Of a stretch of DNA of 64,000 nucleotides, positions 44,931-54,716 are shown in pieces. Every line of letters begins with the position of its first letter. Position 1 is the first letter of the stretch. A program made the position numbers and the translations under genes. The stretch lies in contig CANNAM010000007.1 of assembly GCA_947502595.1 (NCBI GenBank), positions 107,997 to 171,996 of the forward strand, read 5' to 3'. The notes under the pieces were generated by a model that ran no database searches, had not been told where the DNA came from, and saw nothing but the letters and a program-made list of their open reading frames with translations. This DNA comes from an uncultured Marinicella sp. (GTDB lineage Bacteria; Pseudomonadota; Gammaproteobacteria; Xanthomonadales; Marinicellaceae).

Positions 44931-46232
44931 TTATGCTGTCATTAATTTACTGACTATGTTTCGACCGTTGAAACTGTTGATGATGTGGTCGACATCAATA
45001 TTCAATGCATCAGGGTTCATTGCGCCTGTAATACATGGTCTTTCTTTGTTCGAAAACACAGCTTTCTTAGACAGGTCTATGAACTTAGGTTTAACCAGTG
45101 TTTGTCCATTGTTGTCTTTAATTAATAACACTTCTGGTTTCAATCTTTTGGCTTTGTTGTGCGAAAGTACCACACCAGTTGCACCATCTGACAATTGAAC
45201 AATAGAGCCAGCCGGGTATAAGCCAATGGCTTGAATGAATTCATCTACCAGTTTTGCACTGAATAGTTTGTTGCGTTGTTTAAACAACCATTCCATTGCA
45301 TGGGATGAGGTATATACAGCGCCATAAGGTTTTTTGCTGGTCATGGCATCGAAGGTATCCACGATACCCGCAATTTGACCCATAGCCGGAATTTCATCGC
45401 CAACCAAACCATATGGATAGCCGCTGCCATCAAACCTTTCGTGGTGGGTTTCTGCAATGGTTAAGATGTTATGATCCAAAGTATTGTCTTTGGCCAGCAT
45501 CTCTACTCCTAACTCCACATGCGATTCAAATATTTTTCTTTCTTCAGCAGTTAGCTCGGTGTCTTTATTGAGCAGTTTACGACTGAGTTTGGTTTTACCA
45601 ATGTCAGCCAGCAACACACCAGCAACCAGAACTTCTAATTGGTCTTCTTTGACCCCAAGGTGTCTGCCAAAAACGGCGGCTAAGATAGCTGAACGTAAAG
45701 AATGACCATATATATACTGACCTTTTTCTTGCAGCTGAGTTATCCACACCAATGTGTTGGGGTTGCGAATGACTGAGTTAACTACTTGAGAAGCAATTTG
45801 TTTGGTTTTTTTGATGTTTAAACCTTTGCCTACACGCAGGTTAAAACTGGTTTCTTCAATGGCGCTGTTCAGATCAAGCATCAAGGTGTGAGCTGGTCCG
45901 AATTCTTTTTTAATCGGTTTCAGTATCTCAGGGTAGTAGTTGTGTTTAACTACAAAAGGTTTGATGCGACCACGGTATTTATTGCCTTCGGTCTTCTTGC
46001 GCAACAAAGGTGACGGCTTTGATATCTCCGTGTCATTGGACAAAGATTTGCCTTTAACCACGTCAATGTATACAAATTCGCAGAATGCTTTTAAGTCATT
46101 GATTTCGTTGTTGCTGCGGATGTAGAAACCCTGAAATGGAAAAGGGGTGTCTAACCAAGATCTATCAAGCTTACAGACGTACATGCCTACTTTTAAAAAC
46201 TTAACTGAGATTTTTTCTTTTTCTATGCTCAT
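44931..46232 (-). CDS. DUF3391/HD-GYP domain protein with altered HD motif
   Basis: A 433-residue protein with an N-terminal DUF3391 (KFLKVGMYVCKLDRSWLDTP) and an HD-GYP domain of about residues 160-335. The first His (GHSLRSAIL), the ESHVELG His, the HHERFDGSGYPYGLVGDEIP signature and the later DTFDAMTSKKPYG are intact. The HD pair itself reads LLADIGKTKL, so the metal-ligand His is replaced by Ala. HD-GYP enzymes hydrolyse cyclic di-GMP. With this change activity may be reduced, altered or lost, leaving a binding role. It lies between rpsT and thyA on the same strand. Confidence 0.88.
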   Translation of the reverse strand: MSIEKEKISVKFLKVGMYVCKLDRSWLDTPFPFQGFYIRSNNEINDLKAFCEFVYIDVVKGKSLSNDTEISKPSPLLRKKTEGNKYRGRIKPFVVKHNYYPEILKPIKKEFGPAHTLMLDLNSAIEETSFNLRVGKGLNIKKTKQIASQVVNSVIRNPNTLVWITQLQEKGQYIYGHSLRSAILAAVFGRHLGVKEDQLEVLVAGVLLADIGKTKLSRKLLNKDTELTAEERKIFESHVELGVEMLAKDNTLDHNILTIAETHHERFDGSGYPYGLVGDEIPAMGQIAGIVDTFDAMTSKKPYGAVYTSSHAMEWLFKQRNKLFSAKLVDEFIQAIGLYPAGSIVQLSDGATGVVLSHNKAKRLKPEVLLIKDNNGQTLVKPKFIDLSKKAVFSNKERPCITGAMNPDALNIDVDHIINSFNGRNIVSKLMTA

Positions 46233-46322
46233 GGCTGCTCAAACGTTAGTTATATTTATACCTATGCTTAATCATAGCATGAGTTAAGTGGAATAATAGT
46301 GATGAATTTCACAAAAAAGCAT

Positions 46323-46348
46323 AAAAAGTGACAATTATTGTCATTTTT
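46323..46348 (-). terminator. Terminator downstream of rpsT
   Basis: On the minus strand TGACAA and TTGTCA form a six-base stem with a TAA loop, followed by CTTTTTATG. Flanking A and T runs can extend the stem with one bulge. It is 70 bases beyond the rpsT stop and before the HD-GYP gene. Confidence 0.65.
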
Positions 46349-46376
46349 CGTGGGTGGATTTGAGATTGACGTTGAA

Positions 46377-46403
46377 CACGCAAAACCATGCTGGTTTTGC
46401 GTG
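46377..46403 (-). other. Stable hairpin just after rpsT
   Basis: CACGCAAAACC and GGTTTTGCGTG pair over 11 bases around ATGCT, starting 15 bases after the rpsT stop. There is no T run, so it probably protects the 3' end of the message or assists the terminator at 46323-46348. Confidence 0.6.
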
Positions 46404-46417
46404 AACAGAACGGCGCG

Positions 46418-46681
46418 TTAGGCCATTGCTTTGATTTTTGCGTTTAAGCGACTTTTGTGACGGGCGATTTTGTTTTTGTGGTACAAGCCTTTTCTGGCCA
46501 CACCATCAATTACAGGAACCATTTCATTGTAAAGTTCTTGTGCCGATTTCTTGTCGCCACTCTCAATCGCAGTGATCACTTTTTTCATTGATGTACGTGC
46601 TTTTGAACGCAAGCTCATGTTATGCTGCCTGTTTTTAACAGCCTGTCTAACGCGCTTTCTTGCAGATGCTGAATTTGCCAA
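46418..46681 (-). CDS. rpsT: 30S ribosomal protein S20
   Basis: An 87-residue basic protein, the usual length of S20. It begins [20 protein letters not shown] and continues with helical Lys/Arg-rich segments ([19 protein letters not shown]) and the [18 protein letters not shown] end. S20 binds 16S rRNA early in 30S assembly. It is divergent from murJ, as in E. coli and Pseudomonas. An AGGAGAAAT ribosome binding site precedes the ATG. Confidence 0.97.
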   Translation of the reverse strand: MANSASARKRVRQAVKNRQHNMSLRSKARTSMKKVITAIESGDKKSAQELYNEMVPVIDGVARKGLYHKNKIARHKSRLNAKIKAMA

Positions 46682-46774
46682 ACCTATTTCTCCTTATTTA
46701 AGACAAGAATTTTTAAAAACGGCATATTCTCACACTAAACATATGAATAGTCAACATGGAAAGTTATTAATTCT

Positions 46775-48331
46775 ATGAATTTAATCAAGTCTACGGCAGT
46801 GGTGAGCTTCTTCACTTTGTTATCTAGAATTTCTGGTTTCATCAGAGATGCGTTGTTTGCTCGATTTTTTGGCGCCAGTCCAATGATGGATGCTTTTGTG
46901 GTGGCATTTAAAATCCCTAATTTTATGCGCAGGGTGTTTGCAGAAGGTTCTTTTTCATTGGCTTTTATTCCGGTACTTAATGAAGTTAAAAATCAACGAA
47001 GTCGAACAGAGCTCAAAGATTTCTTAAATCATGTATTTGGTTGTTTATTGGCCGTATTGTTGATGGTGGTTGCACTGTTTGAGTTGATAGCGCCTGGTAT
47101 TATTTCGGTGTTTGGGATTGGTTTTCTTGATGACCAACACGTTTTTCAATCTGCAGTCGAGATGCTGCGTATCATGCTGCCTTATCTGCTGTTCATCTCT
47201 TTGGTTTCATTCAGCGCTGGTATATTAAATAGCTTCGGTCGTTTTGCCTTATCTGCTGGAACCCCAATTGTTTTAAATTTGGTGTTGATTTTGGCTGCTG
47301 TGTATTTGCGCCAAGAATTTGCAGTGCCAATTAAAGCCGTGGCATGGGGTGTGTTATTGGCTGGATTGATTCAGTTTTTAATTCAGATCCCAGCATTGAT
47401 TCGCTTGGGGCTGTTGCCAAAACCCGTGATTAAATTCAACGACCCTGAAGTTAAAAAGATGCTGACTTTAATGGTGCCTACCTTAATTGGCTCTTCAGTC
47501 GCGCAAATTAATCTTTTGGTTGATACCGCTTTGGCAACCAAGCTGCCGTTGATAGGCAGTGTTTCGTTTTTGTATTTCTCAGATCGACTGGTGGAGTTTC
47601 CATTGGGTTTATTTGGTATTGCTATTTCTACTGTTATTTTGCCTAAATTGTCTTCGGCTTTTGCTGATCTTGATGCAGCGGATTATCAAGGCACTTTGAG
47701 GTGGGCGATGTCATTGGCCATGTTCATTGCGCTGCCATCTGCTGTCGGGTTGTTGTTGTTGGCTAAACCAGTTGTGATTACTTTATTCGCCCATGGTGAA
47801 TTCAGTTTGATGGATGCCACATACACAGCCAACAGTTTGATGGTGTTTATGCTGGGCTTACCTGCTTTTGTGGCAAATAAAGTGTTGCTGCCAGCTTTTT
47901 ATTCAAGAAAAGACACCAAATCACCAGTGAAGATTGCGGTCAAAGCAATGTTGATTAACGTGGTACTTAATTTTGTGTTTGTTGGTGTGCTTTATTACTA
48001 CAAGGTGATTTCATTGCATGTAGGTTTGGCTATGGCTGGTGTCAGTTCAGCGTGGTTGCAATGTTTTTGGTTGTACCGTAAATTACGCAATGATGACATC
48101 ATTCAACAAGCACTGTTGTCTGGTTTGTACTTGGTTAAAATACTGATTTCGTTGATGATGATGTCTGGAGTAATTGTGTGGCTACAAGGTGTTTTCCCTC
48201 AGTGGTACGAAATCAGCGGCTATTTGAGGGTGTTGAATTTGTTTATAGTCATTGGTTTGTCGGCAGTGGTCTATTTCCTTTCTATGTGGTTTTTTAATGG
48301 CTACAATGAAATTAAATCGAATAATAAATAA
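46775..48331 (+). CDS. murJ: Lipid II flippase MurJ
   Basis: A 518-residue MOP-superfamily transporter with about fourteen hydrophobic helices. It moves lipid II to the periplasmic face for peptidoglycan assembly. The N-terminal signature TLLSRISGFIRDALFARFFG and the FKIPNFMRRVFAEGSFSLAF loop carry the conserved Arg and Asp/Glu residues of the central cavity. It is the first gene of the murJ-ribF-ileS-lspA-ispH run. Confidence 0.95.
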   Translation: MNLIKSTAVVSFFTLLSRISGFIRDALFARFFGASPMMDAFVVAFKIPNFMRRVFAEGSFSLAFIPVLNEVKNQRSRTELKDFLNHVFGCLLAVLLMVVALFELIAPGIISVFGIGFLDDQHVFQSAVEMLRIMLPYLLFISLVSFSAGILNSFGRFALSAGTPIVLNLVLILAAVYLRQEFAVPIKAVAWGVLLAGLIQFLIQIPALIRLGLLPKPVIKFNDPEVKKMLTLMVPTLIGSSVAQINLLVDTALATKLPLIGSVSFLYFSDRLVEFPLGLFGIAISTVILPKLSSAFADLDAADYQGTLRWAMSLAMFIALPSAVGLLLLAKPVVITLFAHGEFSLMDATYTANSLMVFMLGLPAFVANKVLLPAFYSRKDTKSPVKIAVKAMLINVVLNFVFVGVLYYYKVISLHVGLAMAGVSSAWLQCFWLYRKLRNDDIIQQALLSGLYLVKILISLMMMSGVIVWLQGVFPQWYEISGYLRVLNLFIVIGLSAVVYFLSMWFFNGYNEIKSNNK

Positions 48332-48343
48332 TTAAATGTCCCT

Positions 48344-49318
48344 ATGCAGTTAATCAGGTACCCACAAAAGCGATCTTTGCAACAACTCAAACATAGGTCC
48401 GTTGGCAGCTGTGTCACCATTGGCAATTTTGATGGTGTGCACTTGGGTCATCAGGCTTTGATTTCAAAAGTCGTGAAGCAAGCGCGTAAGTCAACTTCGC
48501 TGTCGGTGGTGGTGAGTATGCAACCATTACCACTGCAGTACTTCAATGGGTCTTCTGCAGTTGAAATCCTCACCCAATTTAAAGACAAGTATCGTTTGCT
48601 CAAGCAACTGGGGGTAGATGTTTGGTGTAATTTGAATTTCAACCAGCGTTTAGCCAATATGAGTGCTGAAGATTTTTATCACCAAGTTATACACCAAGGT
48701 TTACAGTCCAATTATGTGCTGGTTGGGGACGACTTCAAGTTTGGTGTGGGACGACAAGGGGATTTCAAGTTATTGCAAAAACTGGCAGCTGAGACGGCTG
48801 TTGAAGTAGAGAAAATGCCAACTTTTACGGTCTGTACATCGGTGGCTGGTTCAGAGCAGCAGCTCAGAGTCAGCTCAACGGCTGTCAGGGCTGCACTGAG
48901 GGCTGGCGATTTTGCTCAGGTCAAAGCCATGTTGGGTAGGGGTTTCAGTGTATCAGGTCGGGTGGCTCATGGACAAAAGTTGGGTCGTGAACTGGGCTAT
49001 CCAACCATCAACATCGGTATAAAAAACGGGGCATTTTCTTTGCATGGCATTTATGTGGTTGAAATAATCATCGCTGACTCCAAGTATCCTGCAGTGGCTT
49101 CAGTTGGTTTTAACCCCAGCGTGGGTGGCAACGCCAAACGCATTGAAGTGTATGTGTTGGATTTTGACCAGCAAGTTTATGGTCAATGGGTTGAAGTTTT
49201 GTTTTATAAAAAGCTGCGAAATGAAGTAGAATTCGACAGTTTAAACGCATTGCGATCTGCCATTGGTCAAGATGTACAACAAACCAAAGAATATTTTAAC
49301 AGGCAATTAATTCCGTGA
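48344..49318 (+). CDS. ribF: Bifunctional riboflavin kinase/FAD synthetase
   Basis: A 324-residue enzyme that makes FMN and then FAD from riboflavin. The N-terminal nucleotidyltransferase domain shows TIGNFDGVHLGHQALI and the later VGDDFKFGVGRQGDF. The C-terminal kinase domain shows GRELGYPTINIGIK and ASVGFNPSVGGNAKRIEVYV. The 12-base gap after murJ and 22-base gap before ileS suggest one transcript. Confidence 0.95.
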   Translation: MQLIRYPQKRSLQQLKHRSVGSCVTIGNFDGVHLGHQALISKVVKQARKSTSLSVVVSMQPLPLQYFNGSSAVEILTQFKDKYRLLKQLGVDVWCNLNFNQRLANMSAEDFYHQVIHQGLQSNYVLVGDDFKFGVGRQGDFKLLQKLAAETAVEVEKMPTFTVCTSVAGSEQQLRVSSTAVRAALRAGDFAQVKAMLGRGFSVSGRVAHGQKLGRELGYPTINIGIKNGAFSLHGIYVVEIIIADSKYPAVASVGFNPSVGGNAKRIEVYVLDFDQQVYGQWVEVLFYKKLRNEVEFDSLNALRSAIGQDVQQTKEYFNRQLIP

Positions 49319-49340
49319 AATTAATCAAAGGAGAACTGGT

Positions 49341-52142
49341 GTGAGCCAAGACTATAAACATACGCTCAATTTACCCAAAACAAATTTTAAGATGAAGGCT
49401 TCATTGGCCACTAAAGAACCACAGTGGATTAAACAATGGAATAAAGATGGGCTGTATGCGGCTTTACAAAAACACCATCAAGACAGCAAGCCATTTATTT
49501 TGCATGACGGCCCTCCTTATGCCAACGGCGCCATTCACATTGGTCATGCGGTCAATAAAATATTAAAAGACATCATCATAAAATCCAAAATGTTGTCTGG
49601 CTACCGAGCACCTTATGTTCCCGGTTGGGACTGTCATGGTTTGCCCATAGAAATTCAAGTAGAAAAGAAAGTGGGTAAGGTAGGTAAAAAAATTGACGCC
49701 AAATCATTCAGACAAAAATGTAGAGATTATGCGGAAAATCAAGTCAACATTCAGAAACAAGACTTTATTCGTTTAGGGGTGCTGGGTGATTGGGATAAAC
49801 CCTACTTGACCAAATCATTTGATTACGAAGCCAATATGATCAGGGCGCTGGCTGAAATCATCAAAAACAACCACGTTGAAAAAGGAGTTAAACCGGTTAA
49901 TTGGTGCTTCGATTGTGGTTCGGCTTTGGCGGAAGCTGAAATTGAGTACCAGGATAAAACTTCACCGGCCATTGATGTGGCATTCAATTTCATCGACCAA
50001 CAAGCTGTGGCCGATAAATTTGCTGTGGCATTGACCCGACAAAAGGTTGCTTTGCCAATCTGGACCACCACGCCTTGGACCATCCCTGCTAACCAGGCAG
50101 TGTCTTTACATCCTGAGTTGGAATATGCTCTGGTCAGTGGGCATCATGATTATGATTTAGTGATGGCTGCTTCAATGGTAGAAGAGGTCATGCACAGATT
50201 GGAAGTTACTGACTTCAATGTATTGGCCACGGTACCTGGAGAGGCGCTTGAGTTGATGCAATTGCACCACCCCTTGTTTGATAAGCAGGTACCGGTGGTC
50301 ATGGGTGAACATGTTAATACCGAAGCGGGAACCGGTGCAGTTCACACCGCACCTGGACATGGTGTGGACGACTTTAATGTAGGTAAACAATATGATTTGG
50401 AAGCCTATAACCCAGTTGATTCAGAAGGTGTTTATTTGCCTGACACGCCAATGTTTGCCGGTCAGCATGTGTGGGACGCCAACAAAACAGTGGTCACCGC
50501 TCTGGCTGATGCCGGTCAATTGTTACATCATGAAAACATCAGGCACAGTTACCCGCATTGTTGGCGGCATAAATCACCCACTGCCTTCAGAACCACACCT
50601 CAATGGTTTGTCAGTATGGACAAAGAAGGGTTGCGTGCCAAGGCTTTACAGGAAATCAATCAAGTAGAGTGGATTCCAGCTTGGGGTGAGGAGCGTATTT
50701 ATAAAATGATTGAAAACCGCCCTGAGTGGTGTATTTCTAGACAACGTACCTGGGGTGTGCCGATTACTTTGTATGTGCACAAGCAAACCAGTGAATTGCA
50801 TCCTGATACAGCTCAAATCATGGTGGATGTGGCTGATTTGGTGGAACAAAAAGGCTTGGATGTATGGTATGACTTGGATGACAAGCAGTTTTTGGGTGAT
50901 GCAGTCAATGATTATGAAAAAGTCACAGATGTGTTGGACGTGTGGTTTGACTCAGGCGTAACGCATTATTGTGTGTTAAAACAAAATCCTGTGCTGCAAG
51001 AGCCAGCGGATCTGTATTTAGAAGGCTCGGATCAACACCGTGGCTGGTTTCATTCATCCTTGTTAACTGGTGTGGCCATCAACCAACATGCACCTTACAA
51101 GCAAGTCTTGACCCATGGTTTTGTGGTTGATAAAGACGGCAAAAAAATGTCCAAGTCTTTAGGCAATGTTGTGTCCCCCAAAGATGTGGTAAATACCTTG
51201 GGTGCTGATATTCTGCGCTTGTGGGTGGCTTCTGCTGATTACCGCGGAGAAATGACCATTTCTGATGAAATTTTGAACCGCGCTGCAGATGGGTACCGTC
51301 GAATTCGCAACACCGCTCGTTTCATGCTGGGTAACCTGAATGAATTCAACGAAGCCAACTTGTTGCCATTGGGTCAATGCACCGAAATTGATTTATGGGC
51401 CATCAATAAGGCGGCTGAGCTACAGCATCAAGTGATTGAGCACTATGATGCTTACCAATTGCATTTGGTTTTTCAAAAGATTTTGCACTTTTGTTCACAA
51501 GACATGGGGGCTTTCTACTTGGATGTGATCAAAGATCGTTTGTATACTTGTCATCAGGACAGTGCTGCCAGAAAATCCGCCCAAACAGCCATGTACCATG
51601 TGCTGAACTCACTGCAAAGGCTGGTTGCACCCATTTTGACTTTTACCGCTGATGAAATTCGATTGTCTAGGGGCGAGGAGGAGCACATTCTGTTTGCACG
51701 GTGGTATGAATTTCCTGTCTTAGATTTTGCTCAACAAGCGGATAAGTGGCAGGCCATTGCTGGCATCAGACAGGTGGTTGCTAAACAGTCAGAAAGTTTA
51801 CGTGTGGCAGGACAAATTGGGTCGTCCTTGGACGCTGAAGTTAATTTATACTTGCCCGATAATTTATACCAACAGTTGTTGCCATTGAACGATGAAATGC
51901 GGTTTGTATTAATTACTTCCGAAGCCAACATAAAACCTTGGTCAGAAAAAGGTGATGCTGTAGAGGTGGAAATGAGCAGTGGAGAACGTATTGCGGTTGC
52001 AGTGACTGCCGCTGCTGGAGAAAAATGTGAGCGTTGTTGGCACATCAGAAGCGATGTGGGCAGTCATGCGGCACACCCTACCATTTGTGCTCGCTGTGTT
52101 GAGAATGTCGATGGAGCTGGAGAAGTGAGGCAATTTGCCTGA
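49341..52142 (+). CDS. ileS: Isoleucyl-tRNA synthetase
   Basis: A 933-residue class I synthetase that starts with GTG, preceded by AAGGAG at a 7-8 base spacing. The HIGH motif is in GAIHIGHAVNKIL near residue 60, and the KMSKS motif is in KDGKKMSKSLGN near residue 600. The editing CP1 domain is complete (TTPWTIPANQAV, GTGAVHTAPGHGVDDF). The C-terminal zinc site has CERCWHIR and CARCVENV. This is the E. coli-like architecture. The TGA stop shares a base with the lspA ATG. Confidence 0.97.
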   Translation: MSQDYKHTLNLPKTNFKMKASLATKEPQWIKQWNKDGLYAALQKHHQDSKPFILHDGPPYANGAIHIGHAVNKILKDIIIKSKMLSGYRAPYVPGWDCHGLPIEIQVEKKVGKVGKKIDAKSFRQKCRDYAENQVNIQKQDFIRLGVLGDWDKPYLTKSFDYEANMIRALAEIIKNNHVEKGVKPVNWCFDCGSALAEAEIEYQDKTSPAIDVAFNFIDQQAVADKFAVALTRQKVALPIWTTTPWTIPANQAVSLHPELEYALVSGHHDYDLVMAASMVEEVMHRLEVTDFNVLATVPGEALELMQLHHPLFDKQVPVVMGEHVNTEAGTGAVHTAPGHGVDDFNVGKQYDLEAYNPVDSEGVYLPDTPMFAGQHVWDANKTVVTALADAGQLLHHENIRHSYPHCWRHKSPTAFRTTPQWFVSMDKEGLRAKALQEINQVEWIPAWGEERIYKMIENRPEWCISRQRTWGVPITLYVHKQTSELHPDTAQIMVDVADLVEQKGLDVWYDLDDKQFLGDAVNDYEKVTDVLDVWFDSGVTHYCVLKQNPVLQEPADLYLEGSDQHRGWFHSSLLTGVAINQHAPYKQVLTHGFVVDKDGKKMSKSLGNVVSPKDVVNTLGADILRLWVASADYRGEMTISDEILNRAADGYRRIRNTARFMLGNLNEFNEANLLPLGQCTEIDLWAINKAAELQHQVIEHYDAYQLHLVFQKILHFCSQDMGAFYLDVIKDRLYTCHQDSAARKSAQTAMYHVLNSLQRLVAPILTFTADEIRLSRGEEEHILFARWYEFPVLDFAQQADKWQAIAGIRQVVAKQSESLRVAGQIGSSLDAEVNLYLPDNLYQQLLPLNDEMRFVLITSEANIKPWSEKGDAVEVEMSSGERIAVAVTAAAGEKCERCWHIRSDVGSHAAHPTICARCVENVDGAGEVRQFA

Positions 52143-52639
52143 TGAAAATTAAGCAGTCAGGTTGGCGTTATTTGTGGTTAAGTGCCGTGGTTTTACTGTT
52201 GGATCAAGCGACCAAGTATTGGGCCAGTCTCAGTTTGGAGTTGTATTTCCCAAATAAAATCACCAGTTTTTTTAATTTAACTCTGATGCACAATGAAGGG
52301 GTGGCATTCAGCATCTTGGCAGACCAATCTGGTTGGCAACGGTATTTTATTGCAGTGGTGGCCAGTTTGATCGTTTTGTGGTTGTTGTATTGGTTGCGCT
52401 ACAACCGCAGTAGCTTGAAGTTACAAAACACCGCCTTGGTGTTGGTCATAGGTGGCGCTTTAGGCAATATCGTTGACCGAATTTGGCTGGGTTATGTGGT
52501 TGACTTCATAGAATTGCACTACAATGGCTACTATTGGCCCGCATTCAATGTAGCCGACAGCGCAATATTTTTAGGTGCTGTGCTATTGATCATTGATGCG
52601 TTTAAAAACAAAGAGTCAAATAACATTGATAAAACATGA
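52142..52639 (+). CDS. lspA: Lipoprotein signal peptidase (SPase II)
   Basis: A 165-residue inner-membrane aspartyl peptidase with four hydrophobic helices that removes prolipoprotein signal peptides. The first helix bears [11 protein letters not shown]. The two catalytic Asp motifs are in [16 protein letters not shown] and [11 protein letters not shown]. It overlaps ileS by one base and ispH by four. The fkpB gene that often separates lspA and ispH is absent. Confidence 0.96.
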   Translation: MKIKQSGWRYLWLSAVVLLLDQATKYWASLSLELYFPNKITSFFNLTLMHNEGVAFSILADQSGWQRYFIAVVASLIVLWLLYWLRYNRSSLKLQNTALVLVIGGALGNIVDRIWLGYVVDFIELHYNGYYWPAFNVADSAIFLGAVLLIIDAFKNKESNNIDKT

Positions 52640-53586
52640 AAATTTTACTGGCTAACCCGCGTGGCTTTTGTGCTGGCGTTGACAGAGCCATCGATATCGT
52701 CAATCGTGCACTGGATTCATTCGGTGCGCCAATTTATGTGCGGCACGAAGTGGTGCACAATCAATATGTGGTTGATAAGCTGCGTGACAGAGGGGCGGTG
52801 TTTGTTGATGAGTTGCACGAAATACCAGACAACCAAATAGTCATTTTCTCGGCTCACGGGGTTTCTAAAGCAGTACGTAAAGAGGCCGAAGACCGGCAGT
52901 TAAAAATCTTTGATGCCACATGCCCATTGGTAACCAAGGTACACATTGAAGTGTTTCGTTACTGTAAGCAGGGCTTTGATTTAATCTTGATTGGACATCA
53001 TGGTCACCCAGAAGTGGAAGGCACCTTGGGCCAATGGGATAAACTTAATGGGGCAGGTACTATTTATTTAGTTGATTCAGTGGCTGAGGCTCAAGAGATT
53101 CAAGTCAATCAGCCACATAACATTGCTTATGTTACTCAAACCACTTTATCAATGGATGACACCAGAGACATCATCAGTGAACTGCGATTGCGTTTCCCTT
53201 TGATAGAAGGTCCTAAGCATGATGACATTTGTTACGCCACCCAAAACCGCCAAATGGCGGTGCGCGAATTGGCTGATCAAGCAGATTTGGTGTTGGTGGT
53301 TGGAAGTGTCAACAGTTCCAATTCAAATCGACTGAAAGAGCTGGCAGAGAGAACCGGTGTCCCGGCTTATTTAATCGATGGTGCGGCTGACTTACAGTGT
53401 AGCTGGTTCGATGGTGTCCAGTCTGTTGGTCTAACTGCAGGCGCTTCAGCACCTGAAAAATTGGTTAAAGACGTGATCCAGGCAATCGCCAAAATCAGTC
53501 CGAACTTACAAGTAGATGAATTGGATGGTGAGCCGGAAAACATGGTTTTTGCCTTACCCAAAGAGTTGCGTTTGGTACAAAAGTAA
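52636..53586 (+). CDS. ispH: 4-hydroxy-3-methylbut-2-enyl diphosphate reductase
   Basis: A 316-residue iron-sulfur enzyme for the last step of the MEP isoprenoid pathway. The three cluster cysteines are in [14 protein letters not shown] (near residue 12), [12 protein letters not shown] (near 96) and [11 protein letters not shown] (near 197). The [10 protein letters not shown] segment carries the substrate-binding His and the ethoxy-recognition residues. The length is standard. Confidence 0.97.
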   Translation: MKILLANPRGFCAGVDRAIDIVNRALDSFGAPIYVRHEVVHNQYVVDKLRDRGAVFVDELHEIPDNQIVIFSAHGVSKAVRKEAEDRQLKIFDATCPLVTKVHIEVFRYCKQGFDLILIGHHGHPEVEGTLGQWDKLNGAGTIYLVDSVAEAQEIQVNQPHNIAYVTQTTLSMDDTRDIISELRLRFPLIEGPKHDDICYATQNRQMAVRELADQADLVLVVGSVNSSNSNRLKELAERTGVPAYLIDGAADLQCSWFDGVQSVGLTAGASAPEKLVKDVIQAIAKISPNLQVDELDGEPENMVFALPKELRLVQK

Positions 53587-53688
53587 CCGTTTATCTGGCA
53601 ATTTATACCGCCAATCAGAAATTATTACCCCCGTGCTTGTTTGCTTGACTCTCATGAAATAATATTCATGGTGGTTTAAAACAAAAGA

Positions 53689-54195
53689 ATGTACGTGTAT
53701 AAACTACAAAACAACACACCCCCTAGACATATTGCAGGCTTTACTTTGGTTGAGCTGATTATAACGCTGTTGATTGGCTCTATACTATTGGCTTGGGGCG
53801 TTCCAGGATACCGTGATTTTAAATTGCGCAACCAAATTTCTGATGCTGCCAATGAAATGGTTTACAGCTTAACTCAAGCTCGGTCAGAAGCAGTTAGGTA
53901 CGGTACAAACGTCAGGGTTACACCAGCAGGTGGGGACTGGCAGGATGGCTGGACATTAACCTCAATTGGGGTGGATGGTAATCCGGATGTGGTCCTGGCA
54001 GTTCAACCCGCCATAAGTTCCAACCTCGAATTAACGCAAGTAGGTCCTCTTAACGGTGACTTGGTGTTCAATAGGATTGGCGGTTTAAATGGAGCCAGTG
54101 CGGGTCGGTTTGAAATCAAAAGCCCAGGGTCGACAGGTTTTGATCGCGCTGTCATCATCAGTTTAACTGGATCTAGTAAGGTGGTGGGGATATGA
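53689..54195 (+). CDS. GspH/FimT-type minor pilin (FimU position)
   Basis: A 168-residue prepilin with a type III signal: a short basic lead, then AGFTLVELIITLLIGSILLA with the Gly-Phe cleavage site and Glu5. The next part, VPGYRDFKLRNQISDAANEM, is typical of GspH/FimT/FimU. In Pseudomonas the first gene of this cluster next to ispH is fimU, so this is its likely counterpart, part of the pilus-priming complex. It overlaps pilV by four bases. Confidence 0.88.
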   Translation: MYVYKLQNNTPPRHIAGFTLVELIITLLIGSILLAWGVPGYRDFKLRNQISDAANEMVYSLTQARSEAVRYGTNVRVTPAGGDWQDGWTLTSIGVDGNPDVVLAVQPAISSNLELTQVGPLNGDLVFNRIGGLNGASAGRFEIKSPGSTGFDRAVIISLTGSSKVVGI

Positions 54196-54716
54196 GGGCT
54201 CAAAACAAACAAAAGGGTTTTACCTTGCTAGAAGTTCTGGTGGCAGTGCTGGTGTTTTCTTTTGGTATGTTAGGTATAGCTGGCATGATGACTATATCAG
54301 TAAAAAACAACCACAATGGTTATCTACGTTCACAAGCCAGTTTCATGGTTGAAAATATGATGGATCGAATGCGAGCCAACCCTGTGGGCTTGTGGAATAA
54401 TGCCTATGCAGGGGTGGCAGCTCAAGGTTCAGCGGAGTGTGATTTAGCTAATCCTTGTAATTTTCAACAGCTGGCAACGTACGACATGCAAGCTTGGGCT
54501 GATTCGCTACAAACGGCTTTGCCTGCTGGAACAGGCACCATTGCATGTGTGGCAAACAACCCTTTACCCGTCGGTCTCGGTGTCGCTTCACCACCTTCTA
54601 TTTGGTCTCCGGTGCCGCCGTATGACGGCGTTTGTACCATAACAGTTACTTGGAACGAGTCAAACCGCAATTCCGCCACAGATCAACAAACCATGACATT
54701 GGTAGGACAACCATGA
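54192..54716 (+). CDS. pilV: Type IV pilus minor pilin PilV
   Basis: A 174-residue prepilin with the signal KQKGFTLLEVLVAVLVFSFG. The family-typical GMLGIAGMMTISVKNN and YLRSQASFMVENMMDRMRAN follow. Cysteines near residues 77, 83 and beyond may form a disulfide. PilV is a minor component that helps start pilus assembly together with FimU, PilW and PilX. It is coupled at both ends by ATGA overlaps. Confidence 0.9.
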   Translation: MRAQNKQKGFTLLEVLVAVLVFSFGMLGIAGMMTISVKNNHNGYLRSQASFMVENMMDRMRANPVGLWNNAYAGVAAQGSAECDLANPCNFQQLATYDMQAWADSLQTALPAGTGTIACVANNPLPVGLGVASPPSIWSPVPPYDGVCTITVTWNESNRNSATDQQTMTLVGQP

